The notes under the pieces were generated by a model. The model saw only the letters and a program-made list of their open reading frames with translations, did not search any database and was not told the DNA's origin. A stretch of 63,057 nucleotides of DNA from Denitrobaculum tricleocarpae (GTDB taxonomy: Bacteria; Pseudomonadota; Alphaproteobacteria; Kiloniellales; Kiloniellaceae), in the NCBI RefSeq assembly GCF_007004665.1, contig NZ_ML660067.1, forward strand, positions 1 through 63,057, written 5' to 3'. Of this stretch, positions 10,986 to 19,369 are shown one piece after another. A program made the translations under genes and the position numbers. Within the stretch, counting starts at the first letter, position 1. The number at the start of each line of letters is the position of its first letter.

Positions 10986-13259
10986 TCAAGCCGAAGCGAT
11001 GGCTTCCAGACCGGCGAGCGTGGGTTTCCGGGCCAGGTCCTCAGCGGCAAGCGCCGTGATCAGATACTTCTGAGCCTCGGCACTCTGGCGGCAGACCTCT
11101 GCCAGATTACTGGAGAAGCCTTCCTCCAACAGGATCGCAATGCTCTGCGTCAGTTCTTTGGGGGACCCGCCCGCCAGGACCCGCTCCATGGCCGCCTGAC
11201 GCACGAAAGAAGAGTCATCGCGCAAAGCCAGAAGAACACGCTCCCCGGGCAAGGAGGCAATGGCGCGTAAAGCGGTGGCGCGCACCAGGGCATCGGCATC
11301 GTCGAGCAGGGCTTCCAGTTCCTTTTCGCCGTGCGGCAGGCATTTGCCAATCGCCTGAGCCGCATAGCCCCGGATCAGCGGGTTTTCATCACCCAGGCCC
11401 TTGATCAGTGCCGGGAGCAGACTCTCCGAGAGCGGCAGGACTTCAGAGCGCTGCACGAGAGTCGCATAAGCTGCGATCCGAAGAGTCAGATCGGTCGCCT
11501 CGGCAGCGTCGCAAAAGGCCTGCTCGAGATCTTCGCCGTGGCAGTCGGCAGAAACGCGCAGGGCCACCAGACGCAAATCCATGGCGAAGCTGTCCGGGCC
11601 GTCGACCGGCACCCGGCGCTTACCCTTGCCCCCCTTTTTCGAAGAAGCCTGCGGCGCATCACCGGAACGCGGACTGACGATCCGGTCGCCGGCGTCCGTA
11701 GAGATTGTCTGGATCGCCGCGAGGGTCGACTTGGGAAAGGTCACGTCGATGACGTTACTCTCGCCGTCTTCCGCCCGTTCCCGGTCTCCTGCACTTTCCC
11801 GGTCTTCGGGCTTCTCCTGGGCCGGGTCACATTCGATCGCTTCACCCCGCGCTTTCCGAGCCTGGACTTCGTCTTCGGAGAGAATATCGCCGTCCTGCGA
11901 GATCGTGACCCGATGGGATGCAATGTCCTCGACCTTAGAGGCTTCGACCGGGCTTTCTTCGCTCTCGGCCCGGACAGGTTTCGCTGCTTCTTCAGTCGCA
12001 AACTGCCCGGATATCGCGCCCACCAGAGCCGCGCGCGCGGACTGCGCAACGGCATCGTCCTCCGCTTTGGAGAGGGTGGCCAGCGAGCTGAGCGCCGAGG
12101 CGCGGATCTGTCTGGTGGGATCGCTGACGCAGGTTTTCAGTACCGCGATGACCGCATCCAGCGGCAGATCCTTGAGCGCACGCAGGGCGGCAATACGGAC
12201 CTCCAGTGCCCGCTCCGGGTCGCAAACAACTTCACACAGCGGCGCATGGGCCGCGGTGCCACAGGCGCGCGGAAGAAACTTGGCGCAGGTCGCCGCCAGC
12301 GTCTGACCCGACATCATCATCCAGGCCTGCATATTGGCAGCCAAATCTTCGGAGATTTGAAACTCCGGCCTGGAGAGCACCACCTCCAGCGCGGCAGACC
12401 GAACCCCCTCACTGCGATCCTCGAGAGCCATCAAAGCGATATCACGGCGCGTCTCGGCGAAGGTCTCCACCAGGGCCTGGCGCACGAGGTCACTCGGATC
12501 ATCCCGCAGAAGGCGCCCGACCCAGGAGCTCTCGGAGTCCAGGCAACTCAGCGCCAGGCGGCGCACCTGAGGACTGGAATCCTGAACCAGGAGCTCGACC
12601 TGTGTTATCAGGACGTCACTGTTGGCTTTGCTCAGGGCGATGAGCGCCTGCTCCCGAACCCGCGGATTGCTGTCGCGAAGCAGGCTGAGAAGTGTGGTAA
12701 TCCCGCTCTCGGGAATTTTGGCCAGTGCCGCGAAAACCACATCATCGAGCTCCTGGCCCATCTCGTCGTCGCGGGCCAGCAGCATGTCCTGGACCGCCTC
12801 TTGCGCGGCCATCTCCCCCAGAGCGGCGATCGCGGCAAGCTGGACGTCGAGCCAGTCGTCCCACATGCCGGCCTCGTCTTCCCAGGCGACATCGTGGTCG
12901 CAGCGGTCTTTGGACAAGGCCATCAGGAGCGGCAGGGAAGCGGCATCCTTCACGGCGGCCAAGGCTTCAATCGCCAGGATTTTGACTTCCTTCACAGGGT
13001 CGCCGAGCAGGGACCTGCGCAAGGCGTCGGCATCCTCGGGCCGGGCGCAGCGGACCAGCGCATACATCGCATCCGTCCGCACGTCGGGGTCCTCATCGAG
13101 GAGCGCCTCGACCAGATGAGGAGCCGCGGCAGCATCGCCGAGCGCTGCAAGTGCGCGTGCGGCCGCGCAACGCACCACCTCGTCTTCCGCTTTCAACCGG
13201 CGCAGAATGATCTCGACAGCTGCGGAAGAAACTTTCGGTGGCAGGTTTTCGGCGATCAT
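10986..13259 (-). CDS. HEAT-repeat protein
   Basis: 757 residues from the ATG at 13259, which has a very strong site (GAGGAGGAG, spacing 9). An upstream in-frame start at 13343 is unlikely. Residues 10-420 are tandem alpha-helical HEAT repeats (EVVRCAAARALAALGD, PQVRRLALSCL, RQIRASALSSLATL); a charged disordered linker (about 425-560) leads to a second HEAT block (about 580-757). Such proteins are scaffolds; some assist maturation of bilins or metal cofactors, but nothing here assigns a partner. It lies directly downstream of the iodate-reductase-like operon on the same strand, separated by a terminator, so a role linked to that operon is possible but unproven. Confidence 0.85.
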   Translation of the reverse strand: MIAENLPPKVSSAAVEIILRRLKAEDEVVRCAAARALAALGDAAAAPHLVEALLDEDPDVRTDAMYALVRCARPEDADALRRSLLGDPVKEVKILAIEALAAVKDAASLPLLMALSKDRCDHDVAWEDEAGMWDDWLDVQLAAIAALGEMAAQEAVQDMLLARDDEMGQELDDVVFAALAKIPESGITTLLSLLRDSNPRVREQALIALSKANSDVLITQVELLVQDSSPQVRRLALSCLDSESSWVGRLLRDDPSDLVRQALVETFAETRRDIALMALEDRSEGVRSAALEVVLSRPEFQISEDLAANMQAWMMMSGQTLAATCAKFLPRACGTAAHAPLCEVVCDPERALEVRIAALRALKDLPLDAVIAVLKTCVSDPTRQIRASALSSLATLSKAEDDAVAQSARAALVGAISGQFATEEAAKPVRAESEESPVEASKVEDIASHRVTISQDGDILSEDEVQARKARGEAIECDPAQEKPEDRESAGDRERAEDGESNVIDVTFPKSTLAAIQTISTDAGDRIVSPRSGDAPQASSKKGGKGKRRVPVDGPDSFAMDLRLVALRVSADCHGEDLEQAFCDAAEATDLTLRIAAYATLVQRSEVLPLSESLLPALIKGLGDENPLIRGYAAQAIGKCLPHGEKELEALLDDADALVRATALRAIASLPGERVLLALRDDSSFVRQAAMERVLAGGSPKELTQSIAILLEEGFSSNLAEVCRQSAEAQKYLITALAAEDLARKPTLAGLEAIASA

Positions 13260-13470
13260 CACAGCGGACTCCTCCTCATCATACTTGCTAGAGGGCGGCT
13301 CGTTCAGGTTCCTGCCTCTCGTGGCAAGAACGATCAGCCTCATTATTTTTATCTGGCAGAGCGATCCGTGATCTTGACGGACCTTGGCAAGAATAATCGC
13401 ACTGCAAGAGCAGATCGCATTTCACAACGCGGCGAAAACACCGTCTCGGCCTTAACTCAGTCTTCGTGGA

Positions 13471-13516
13471 AACAAAGGGCGGTCTCTCATAATCCGAAGA
13501 TCAGGAAAGACCGCCC
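13471..13516 (-). terminator. Rho-independent terminator of the idr-like operon
   Basis: On the minus strand GGGCGGTCT pairs with AGACCGCCC (plus-strand positions 13508-13516 and 13477-13485) around an inner partly paired section with a TTCG loop. TTTGTTT follows. It begins 11 bp past the idrA stop. Confidence 0.85.
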
Positions 13517-13527
13517 CCGGATACAAA

Positions 13528-16203
13528 TCAGGCAATATCGCGACGCGCGAAGGACATCGAGCGGAGCTGCTTCTTGTAGGGGCTCTCACCCATACGCCGC
13601 ACCTGGCCGATACCCATCTTGTAGTTATAGTTGCCGCTGATCCAGTCGACGACCCGACCGGCCAGAGCATTTGCCGGCTGGCTGGTGTGCAGGAAGTCCA
13701 TGTAGCCGACCCCCTTCTTCACCGCCGGCGTCACCATGGCAACCGCCGTAATCGCCGCTTCGGTCAACTCGATATGACCATTCTCCAGCAAGGAGGCGAA
13801 GTCGAAGTCATCCCCCTCGATGCCGATGATCGTATCTTTCTGAACCGGGATCCGGTCGGAGTAGAGCATGACGTAGTCCCCTGATTCGACACCGTACATC
13901 TCGGCATCTTCGGGATGCAGCTCGATCCAGTTTTCCGGCCAGCGCTGGACGATGTACGGGCGGCGGCGGTCATCGTAACCGGACTGCCAACGCTCGTTGA
14001 TCCGGCCTGACGTCATCCAGATCTCACCTTCACGCGGTTTCAGCCACTCCCAGTAACTGGAGAAGAGACTCCAGGGCGCTTTCTGAAGATTGCACTTGCC
14101 GGTCTGGGTGTTGAAATGCGTCAGCTTCTTGTTGAAGACCGTGGGACCGGCAGGGCCATTCTCCGGCAGGACGCGATTGACGTCATGCAGGCGTTTGGTT
14201 TCCTCCAGCGAACCGTCGGCCAGCATCAGGACCGGGCCCTGAATGCCGTTGGTGCCGAACTCACCGAGCTTTTCGTGAAGGGTCTTACCTTCCCGATGCG
14301 CGGCAACCTTGACCGGATGGAAGTCCTTGCGCGATCCGCGTGACCGGCGGGAACCTTCCTCGAGGACCTCGTTGGAGTCCTTCCAGTCGAAGCCCTCGAA
14401 GCCCATCTTCTTGGAGAGCTGAGCGATGATCCACCAGTCCGGCTTGGCTTCGCCCGGCGCATCGTAGAACTTCGGATAGAGCCGGATCCGCCGCTCGCCG
14501 TTGGCACGGGTGAAGGTTTCCTCGCCCCAGCCCGACGCCGGGAACACGATATCCGCGTAGCGGGCCCCGATGGGATCCACCAGATAGATATCCTGGTCCC
14601 ACACCACCATGCCGCCGGAGTCCGCGCGCTTCTTCAAGGTCTCGATAATCTCGGCCTTGTCGTAGGATTGGACCTGATGCGGGTTCCGGGTGGTCAGTTC
14701 ATCGAACTTGGACTGCAGAGACTGCGAGCCAAGCATGGCCTGAACCCAGGTGGTGCCGATAACGTGGGCCAGACGCGTGTGGCCCGACATGAGGTAGCGG
14801 TCGGTGTCCATGGCGCGCCGGCGGCGTCCCGGCAGTTTTTCGGGGCTCTTGTTGCGCGGATAGGAACCGCCACGCAAACCGCCACGCTGGTGCCCGCCCG
14901 CACGGCCGATCACCTGTCCGGGACGGCCGCCACAGCCGCAGATGATGCCGAGCGACGAGATGGCATTGGTGTTGCCGGTGTTGTTGGACCAGTAGAAGCC
15001 CTTCTCGATCATGATCGAGGTCTTGGGCCGCGTTCCGTCCGCTTTCGGCTTCGCCATCCATTCGGCGGCTGTATAGATCTTCTCGACATCGATCTGGGCA
15101 ATCTCGGCGGCTTTTTCAGGCACGGCATAGTCCTGTTCGAGCAGCCATTTCTTCCAGTCCTCGAAACCGTCGGTCTGGAACTTGCCCCAGGTCGTGCGCC
15201 ATTGCCAGGGCGTGTTACGGGTGCCCTGTCCGAAACCCGACGAACTTTCCCACTTGGAGTTGACCCAGTTCTGGATCCACTCCGCGTCTTCCCAGCCCTT
15301 CTCGACGATCACACGGGCAATCGCCAGAACCACGGGCAGATCGGTGCCCGGCTGGATATCGATCAGCATGCCGCCGTTCTTCTCGGCATAGGCGACACCG
15401 GCGGTCCGGCGCGGCAGAAGGAAGATGGTCTTCTGTCCGTTCTGGATACCCGGCATGATCCAGTCCGTGAAGAGGATCGTCTTGGACTCGTAAGGGTCCG
15501 TACCGCACATCAGCAGCGTATCGGCGTCACGCCAGTCCTCGTAACTGGGTCCGAAGTTATCGAAACCGGCATCGCGGAAACCCGGCGTGGAGGTCACGTC
15601 GGAGGGCGTGTCGTGGAAGGTGAAGTTGGCGGTGGAGATATTCCGCAGCGCATACTTGGTGATGGCGTAGGTATTCTCCATGTAACCGTAGGAGAAGGTC
15701 TTCACGCCGTAGGCATTGGTGCCGTGCTTTTCGAGCACGTGCTTGCCGACCTCGGCAGCGATATCCAGGGCAAAGTCCCAGGTCACCGGCATGAGAACGC
15801 CGAACATGCGCACCATGGGGGACTTCAAACGGTCACGCGTCGGGGTCTGCGGATTGTAGACCTTCTGCGCGATGGCACCGCCGCGGATCGAAGAGTTGCC
15901 CCGCGGGTTAACGTGCTTCGTATCCTTGTCGGGAATGATCACCACATGGTGGGGCTCGCCGTTGTGCAGCACGATATTGTGCTGAGTCGGCGCGACCCAG
16001 GCACCGAGCGGTTCGACGGGAAAATCCTCGCCGAAGGCGTTCTGATCGGCGGCGGGACCGCCGACCTTTCCGCCACGGACCGGCCAGCGGTAAACCTTGT
16101 AGCCGCAGGCCACGACGCAGTAGTCGCACGCCGTGGAAATAACGTCCGCGTCGGGCGGCGGCAGGGGAATCGATTCCTCGGGGACATAATATGGGGTGGA
16201 CAT
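13528..16203 (-). CDS. idrA: Iodate reductase catalytic subunit IdrA (AioA-like molybdopterin oxidoreductase)
   Basis: 891 residues, DMSO-reductase superfamily, arsenite-oxidase (AioA) branch. C26-x2-C29-x3-C33 plus S104 (71 residues on, in NSSIRGG) gives the AioA-type [3Fe-4S] site with Ser in place of a fourth Cys. R434 and H438 in GRAGGHQRGG match the AioA active-site Arg/His. The segment at 198-221 that corresponds to the AioA arsenite-binding His/Glu region has neither residue, which argues against arsenite oxidation. There is no signal peptide, so export presumably rides on the Tat signal of the Rieske partner. ATG at 16203 follows GGAGGCGAACCC. It is the last gene of an operon with two di-haem peroxidases, the hallmark of idrABP1P2. 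Substrate IO3- is inferred from this context. Confidence 0.85.
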   Translation of the reverse strand: MSTPYYVPEESIPLPPPDADVISTACDYCVVACGYKVYRWPVRGGKVGGPAADQNAFGEDFPVEPLGAWVAPTQHNIVLHNGEPHHVVIIPDKDTKHVNPRGNSSIRGGAIAQKVYNPQTPTRDRLKSPMVRMFGVLMPVTWDFALDIAAEVGKHVLEKHGTNAYGVKTFSYGYMENTYAITKYALRNISTANFTFHDTPSDVTSTPGFRDAGFDNFGPSYEDWRDADTLLMCGTDPYESKTILFTDWIMPGIQNGQKTIFLLPRRTAGVAYAEKNGGMLIDIQPGTDLPVVLAIARVIVEKGWEDAEWIQNWVNSKWESSSGFGQGTRNTPWQWRTTWGKFQTDGFEDWKKWLLEQDYAVPEKAAEIAQIDVEKIYTAAEWMAKPKADGTRPKTSIMIEKGFYWSNNTGNTNAISSLGIICGCGGRPGQVIGRAGGHQRGGLRGGSYPRNKSPEKLPGRRRRAMDTDRYLMSGHTRLAHVIGTTWVQAMLGSQSLQSKFDELTTRNPHQVQSYDKAEIIETLKKRADSGGMVVWDQDIYLVDPIGARYADIVFPASGWGEETFTRANGERRIRLYPKFYDAPGEAKPDWWIIAQLSKKMGFEGFDWKDSNEVLEEGSRRSRGSRKDFHPVKVAAHREGKTLHEKLGEFGTNGIQGPVLMLADGSLEETKRLHDVNRVLPENGPAGPTVFNKKLTHFNTQTGKCNLQKAPWSLFSSYWEWLKPREGEIWMTSGRINERWQSGYDDRRRPYIVQRWPENWIELHPEDAEMYGVESGDYVMLYSDRIPVQKDTIIGIEGDDFDFASLLENGHIELTEAAITAVAMVTPAVKKGVGYMDFLHTSQPANALAGRVVDWISGNYNYKMGIGQVRRMGESPYKKQLRSMSFARRDIA

Positions 16204-16215
16204 GGGTTCGCCTCC

Positions 16216-16800
16216 TTAGCCCTGAAGATTATCGAAACGGCCGTAGATCAGGCCAAACATGCCGACGGCGTAGATGTCGTCGCCCTCGAGCTCCAAAAGC
16301 ACCTGAGGCAAGGATTGATAAGCCTGGCCGGAAATAAAGATGCCGTGACGCGTGAGGTCGAAGGTGGTCAGGTGCAGGGGACAGGGTCCCAGCGCCTTAT
16401 CCGCCGCCTGGTAAGTGCCCTGCAGAGGGCCGCCCTGATGGGTGCAGGTGTAGTTGAACGCAACCACATCCTTGTCGGGTCCAAGCCCGCCACCGGCTTC
16501 CTTGCCGAGTTTGACCAGGATCGATTCCGCGTAAAGCCCCTCATCGGGATACTCGAAATCGAAAGGTTCATCGACCTCCAGGCTCGAAAGCTTGGTGATG
16601 AACTTCCTGGGATAGGTCGCAACCACTGCCGGCGTTTGCGATTGTACCAGACCTGGAATACCGACCATCACAACGGTGGTCGCAATACCGCCTGAAAGCA
16701 GGAAACTGCGCCGGTTCATCAGACAGGACCGGGTGCCGGCTTTCTCGGCTTCGCCGTTCTCGCCGTTGATCGCGGCGGCTACACGGGGATCGATCGTCAT
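16216..16800 (-). CDS. idrB: Iodate reductase Rieske subunit IdrB
   Basis: 194 residues. A Tat signal (NRRSFLLSGG, twin Arg at 30-31) sits behind a 27-residue hydrophilic extension; the ATG at 16800 with AGGAGAGGG supports the longer form. The Rieske [2Fe-2S] ligands are C119-x-H121 (CTHQGG) and C140-x2-H143 (CPLH). Both Cys of the usual Rieske disulfide are missing (G and L instead), as in some AioB proteins. It should receive or pass electrons between periplasmic carriers and the molybdenum subunit. It lies 12 bp upstream of idrA and 15 bp downstream of the peroxidase gene. Confidence 0.88.
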   Translation of the reverse strand: MTIDPRVAAAINGENGEAEKAGTRSCLMNRRSFLLSGGIATTVVMVGIPGLVQSQTPAVVATYPRKFITKLSSLEVDEPFDFEYPDEGLYAESILVKLGKEAGGGLGPDKDVVAFNYTCTHQGGPLQGTYQAADKALGPCPLHLTTFDLTRHGIFISGQAYQSLPQVLLELEGDDIYAVGMFGLIYGRFDNLQG

Positions 16801-16815
16801 CTCGTCCCTCTCCTC

Positions 16816-17946
16816 TTAGTTTTGAGCCGCTGTGGGCAGCGGTTCCATTACCGGAAGCTCCGGCTCATCCATCAGAATCTCATCGCCCGAGAGTGACTCG
16901 AGAAACGCGACCAGATCGTCGATTTGGCTATCGCTGAGACCAAGCGGTTTGATCAGCGGGCTCTTGGTTTTGGCAAACTCGTTCGTACCGCCGCCCTCGT
17001 TATAGAAGACCACGACATCGCGCAAAGTCTCGATCATGCCGTTGTGCATGAAGGGGAAAGTGTACTTTGTGTAGCGCAGGCTCGGGGTACGGAACTTGCC
17101 CTTGTGCTGCGCATCCTTGCTGCGGAAGTACAGGCCCGGGTCGTCTTTGGTGTTGCGGTACAGCTCTTCGTTCGAACCCTTGGAATAGAGTTGGAAACGG
17201 AAAGTGATCTGCGCAAGTTCGTCTTCTTCCCAGCCGGAATAAGGCGGCACCCCGAGATTGTGGTACTGCTGATCGGATAGCAGCGGCCCATTATGGCAGG
17301 CGACGCAGTTACCCTGGCCGGTGAAGACCTCGAGGCCGCGTTTCTGCTGATCGGTGAGCGCTGCGTCGTCGCCACGCATATAGTTGTCGAAGGGCGTGTC
17401 CGTCTGCACGAGCGTGCGTTGGAACGCGGCGATCGCCATGTAAGCGTGCCGGACGTTGGGCCAGTCATCACCGAACACATCGGCGAAGCGCTCGCGATAC
17501 TCCGGGACGAACGCGAGGCGCGCCTCCATCATATCGTCTTCGCCGTTGCCTGCGACACCGCCGCGGGCAGCCGAACGTGCCTGTGCCTCAAGAGACTTCG
17601 AGGCCCCGGCCAGGAAGAGGTTGTTGTAGTAGGCCGAGTTAATGATGGTCTGGCTGTTGCGCCAGTGCGTCGTTCCGGGATAACCGAAGCTGATCGGCGC
17701 CTGAACGGCCCAGCCTGCCTCGGGCAGATGGCACGCGGAACAAGGCATACCGTAGTTGCCCGAGAGGATCGGATCGAAGAACAGCATTTTGCCGAGCTCG
17801 ATCTTTGCGTCCGTCATGGGATTGTCGGCCGGAATCGGCGGCGGGCCAAGGGCCGCCAAGCCTTCTGGTCGATGGCCGTCCGCCAATGCCGGCACCGTTA
17901 GGCACGAAGCAAGCATGGCGGCAGTGAGTGTCCTGGATAAGGTCAT
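16816..17946 (-). CDS. idrP1: Di-haem cytochrome c peroxidase-family protein IdrP1
   Basis: 376 residues from the ATG at 17946, chosen because GGAGG lies six bases upstream; an ATG at 17958 overlaps the previous stop and has no site. A Sec signal (1-23, ending LADG) is followed by two c-type haem motifs, CSACH (69-73) and CVACH (214-218), in the MauG/CcpA layout with SGNYGMPCSACHLPEAGW and GKFRTPSLRYTKYTFPFMHNG. In known iodate reducers the two peroxidases are thought to remove H2O2 made during iodate reduction. P1/P2 numbering here is positional only. Confidence 0.85.
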   Translation of the reverse strand: MTLSRTLTAAMLASCLTVPALADGHRPEGLAALGPPPIPADNPMTDAKIELGKMLFFDPILSGNYGMPCSACHLPEAGWAVQAPISFGYPGTTHWRNSQTIINSAYYNNLFLAGASKSLEAQARSAARGGVAGNGEDDMMEARLAFVPEYRERFADVFGDDWPNVRHAYMAIAAFQRTLVQTDTPFDNYMRGDDAALTDQQKRGLEVFTGQGNCVACHNGPLLSDQQYHNLGVPPYSGWEEDELAQITFRFQLYSKGSNEELYRNTKDDPGLYFRSKDAQHKGKFRTPSLRYTKYTFPFMHNGMIETLRDVVVFYNEGGGTNEFAKTKSPLIKPLGLSDSQIDDLVAFLESLSGDEILMDEPELPVMEPLPTAAQN

Positions 17947-17957
17947 TGTCGCCTCCA

Positions 17958-19031
17958 TTAATTCTTCGTCTCGCGCCAGTTTTCGATCAGCTCATAACCG
18001 TAGTCATCAGCCCGCCAGACGTATTCGTCCGTATCGAAAGTCTCGCCGCTCAGAGACTGCAGAAAGGCGACCAGATCGGCCTTCTCATCCGCACTCAGAT
18101 CGAGTGGTTTCAGACGCGCATCCTTGAGCGGGTCATCGCCGCCGCCGGCGTTGTAGAAATCAACAACGTCCTCCAGGGTGGCCATGGTGCCGTTATGCAT
18201 GTAAGGCGCGGTCCAGGTCAGTTCGCGCAGAGTCGGCGTCAGGAAGCTGCGTTCGGTGCCGGCAATACGCGTCCGGACCCAGGCGCCCATATCCTGGCGA
18301 AGATTCATGTAGTTCTCGACACCCATAAACTTGGCATAGGTGACGAAGGCCGAATGCCGTTCCGGATCGCTCCAGATGTCGGGATTGTTCGGAACACCGG
18401 TGTTATGCGTCGCATCGTCGGTGTAGCGCGTGCCGGAATGGCAGGCGACACAGCCACCCTTGCCGTTGAAGACGTCCTGGCCCCGCTTCGCCGAATCAGA
18501 GAGCGTACCCTCGTCGATCGGTGCCTTGCGCGACACAATGGTCTTCATAAAGGCTTGCAGCGCGTTCCGCGCTCCACCGTTCGAAGGCTCGCTCATACCG
18601 GCCTTCTTGAACATCTCCACGTAAACAGGATCCTGCTTCATGCGTTCCTGCATGATCCGCATATCCATATTCATCATGTAGGTTTCCGTGATCATCTCAC
18701 GGCTGACGTCGTTCAGGTTGGTGCCCAACCGGCCGTCGTGAAACCAGGCCGCGCGGTATCCCACATTGGCCAGGGTCGGCGAATTGCGGAAGTGAGCAGC
18801 GCCCGTGTAGGCGGCTGAGAGCGCTTCGCCGTCCGTAAAGGCCTTGTCCGGCTGATGGCAGCTGGAACAAGACAGCGTTGTATCCCCCGATAGTCTCGTA
18901 TCATAGAACATCCGCTTACCGAGCTCGGCCAATTCGGGCTTGACCTCCATCGGCTTAAGCTTACCTGAATCTTGCGCAAGCGCGGAGCATCCGGCCAGCA
19001 CAGTACAGGCGAGAGTTAGCATCAGTCTCAT
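17958..19031 (-). CDS. idrP2: Di-haem cytochrome c peroxidase-family protein IdrP2, probable lipoprotein
   Basis: 357 residues from the ATG at 19031 (GGGGAG seven bases before); a TTG two codons earlier is less likely. The N-terminus MRLMLTLACTVLAGC ends in a lipobox (LAGC), so it is probably membrane-anchored in the periplasm. Haem motifs are CSSCH (55-59) and CVACH (194-198), with the family segment FLTPTLRELTWTAPYMHNG. First gene of the operon idrP2-idrP1-idrB-idrA. A perfect Fnr-type box lies 82 bp upstream. It is not a duplicate of IdrP1: the two differ widely outside the haem motifs. Confidence 0.85.
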   Translation of the reverse strand: MRLMLTLACTVLAGCSALAQDSGKLKPMEVKPELAELGKRMFYDTRLSGDTTLSCSSCHQPDKAFTDGEALSAAYTGAAHFRNSPTLANVGYRAAWFHDGRLGTNLNDVSREMITETYMMNMDMRIMQERMKQDPVYVEMFKKAGMSEPSNGGARNALQAFMKTIVSRKAPIDEGTLSDSAKRGQDVFNGKGGCVACHSGTRYTDDATHNTGVPNNPDIWSDPERHSAFVTYAKFMGVENYMNLRQDMGAWVRTRIAGTERSFLTPTLRELTWTAPYMHNGTMATLEDVVDFYNAGGGDDPLKDARLKPLDLSADEKADLVAFLQSLSGETFDTDEYVWRADDYGYELIENWRETKN

Positions 19032-19112
19032 TGACAATCTCCCCGAAACACAGCCGCAAAAGATGATCGCGGCTCGAAGCGGGAACTAGATAGAACGCCC
19101 TCCCGGCTGTAA

Positions 19113-19126
19113 TTGATTGAAATCAA
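19113..19126. promoter_or_regulatory. Fnr/Dnr-type box upstream of the idr-like operon
   Basis: TTGATTGAAATCAA matches TTGAT-N4-ATCAA perfectly. It lies 82 bp upstream of the first ATG of the peroxidase-first operon (minus strand), inside the 338-bp divergent region shared with the Crp/Fnr regulator gene. Confidence 0.8.
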
Positions 19127-19299
19127 TCGGGGTCACAAAACATGTTAAATATTACAGTTCTCGTTATAGTTGATCTGCTAAACTGCAGAGATGCTTAATA
19201 AATCAAACGTCAAAACAAAGATTTGTTACACATCTTGATCTAAAGGTTGTAGTAACGCCAATAAAACCACCAAAGTTTTTTTCGCTGATGCAGCGCGAT

Positions 19300-19313
19300 T
19301 TGATACAGATCAA
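19300..19313. promoter_or_regulatory. Second Fnr/Dnr-type box, upstream of the regulator gene
   Basis: TTGATACAGATCAA is a second perfect TTGAT-N4-ATCAA site, 56 bp before the ATG of the Crp/Fnr-family gene. It suggests autoregulation or cross-control by another Fnr-type protein. The DNA between the two boxes is markedly AT-rich. Confidence 0.78.
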
Positions 19314-19369
19314 CGTCGTGTGTCCCGGGAGTCGTTACCTAGCAGCGGAACAAACCTTGGGGGTATGCA

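Noticed and set aside
11331-13640. A 769-codon plus-strand open frame
   Set aside because: Antisense to the HEAT-repeat gene, which has a strong ribosome site and clear repeats.
14668-16695. A 675-codon plus-strand open frame
   Set aside because: Antisense to idrA and idrB, both of which carry cofactor motifs.
13528-16800. Arsenite oxidase (aioBA)
   Set aside because: Two di-haem peroxidases in the operon and loss of the His/Glu region favour iodate reductase. No arsenic resistance or AioXSR genes are present.
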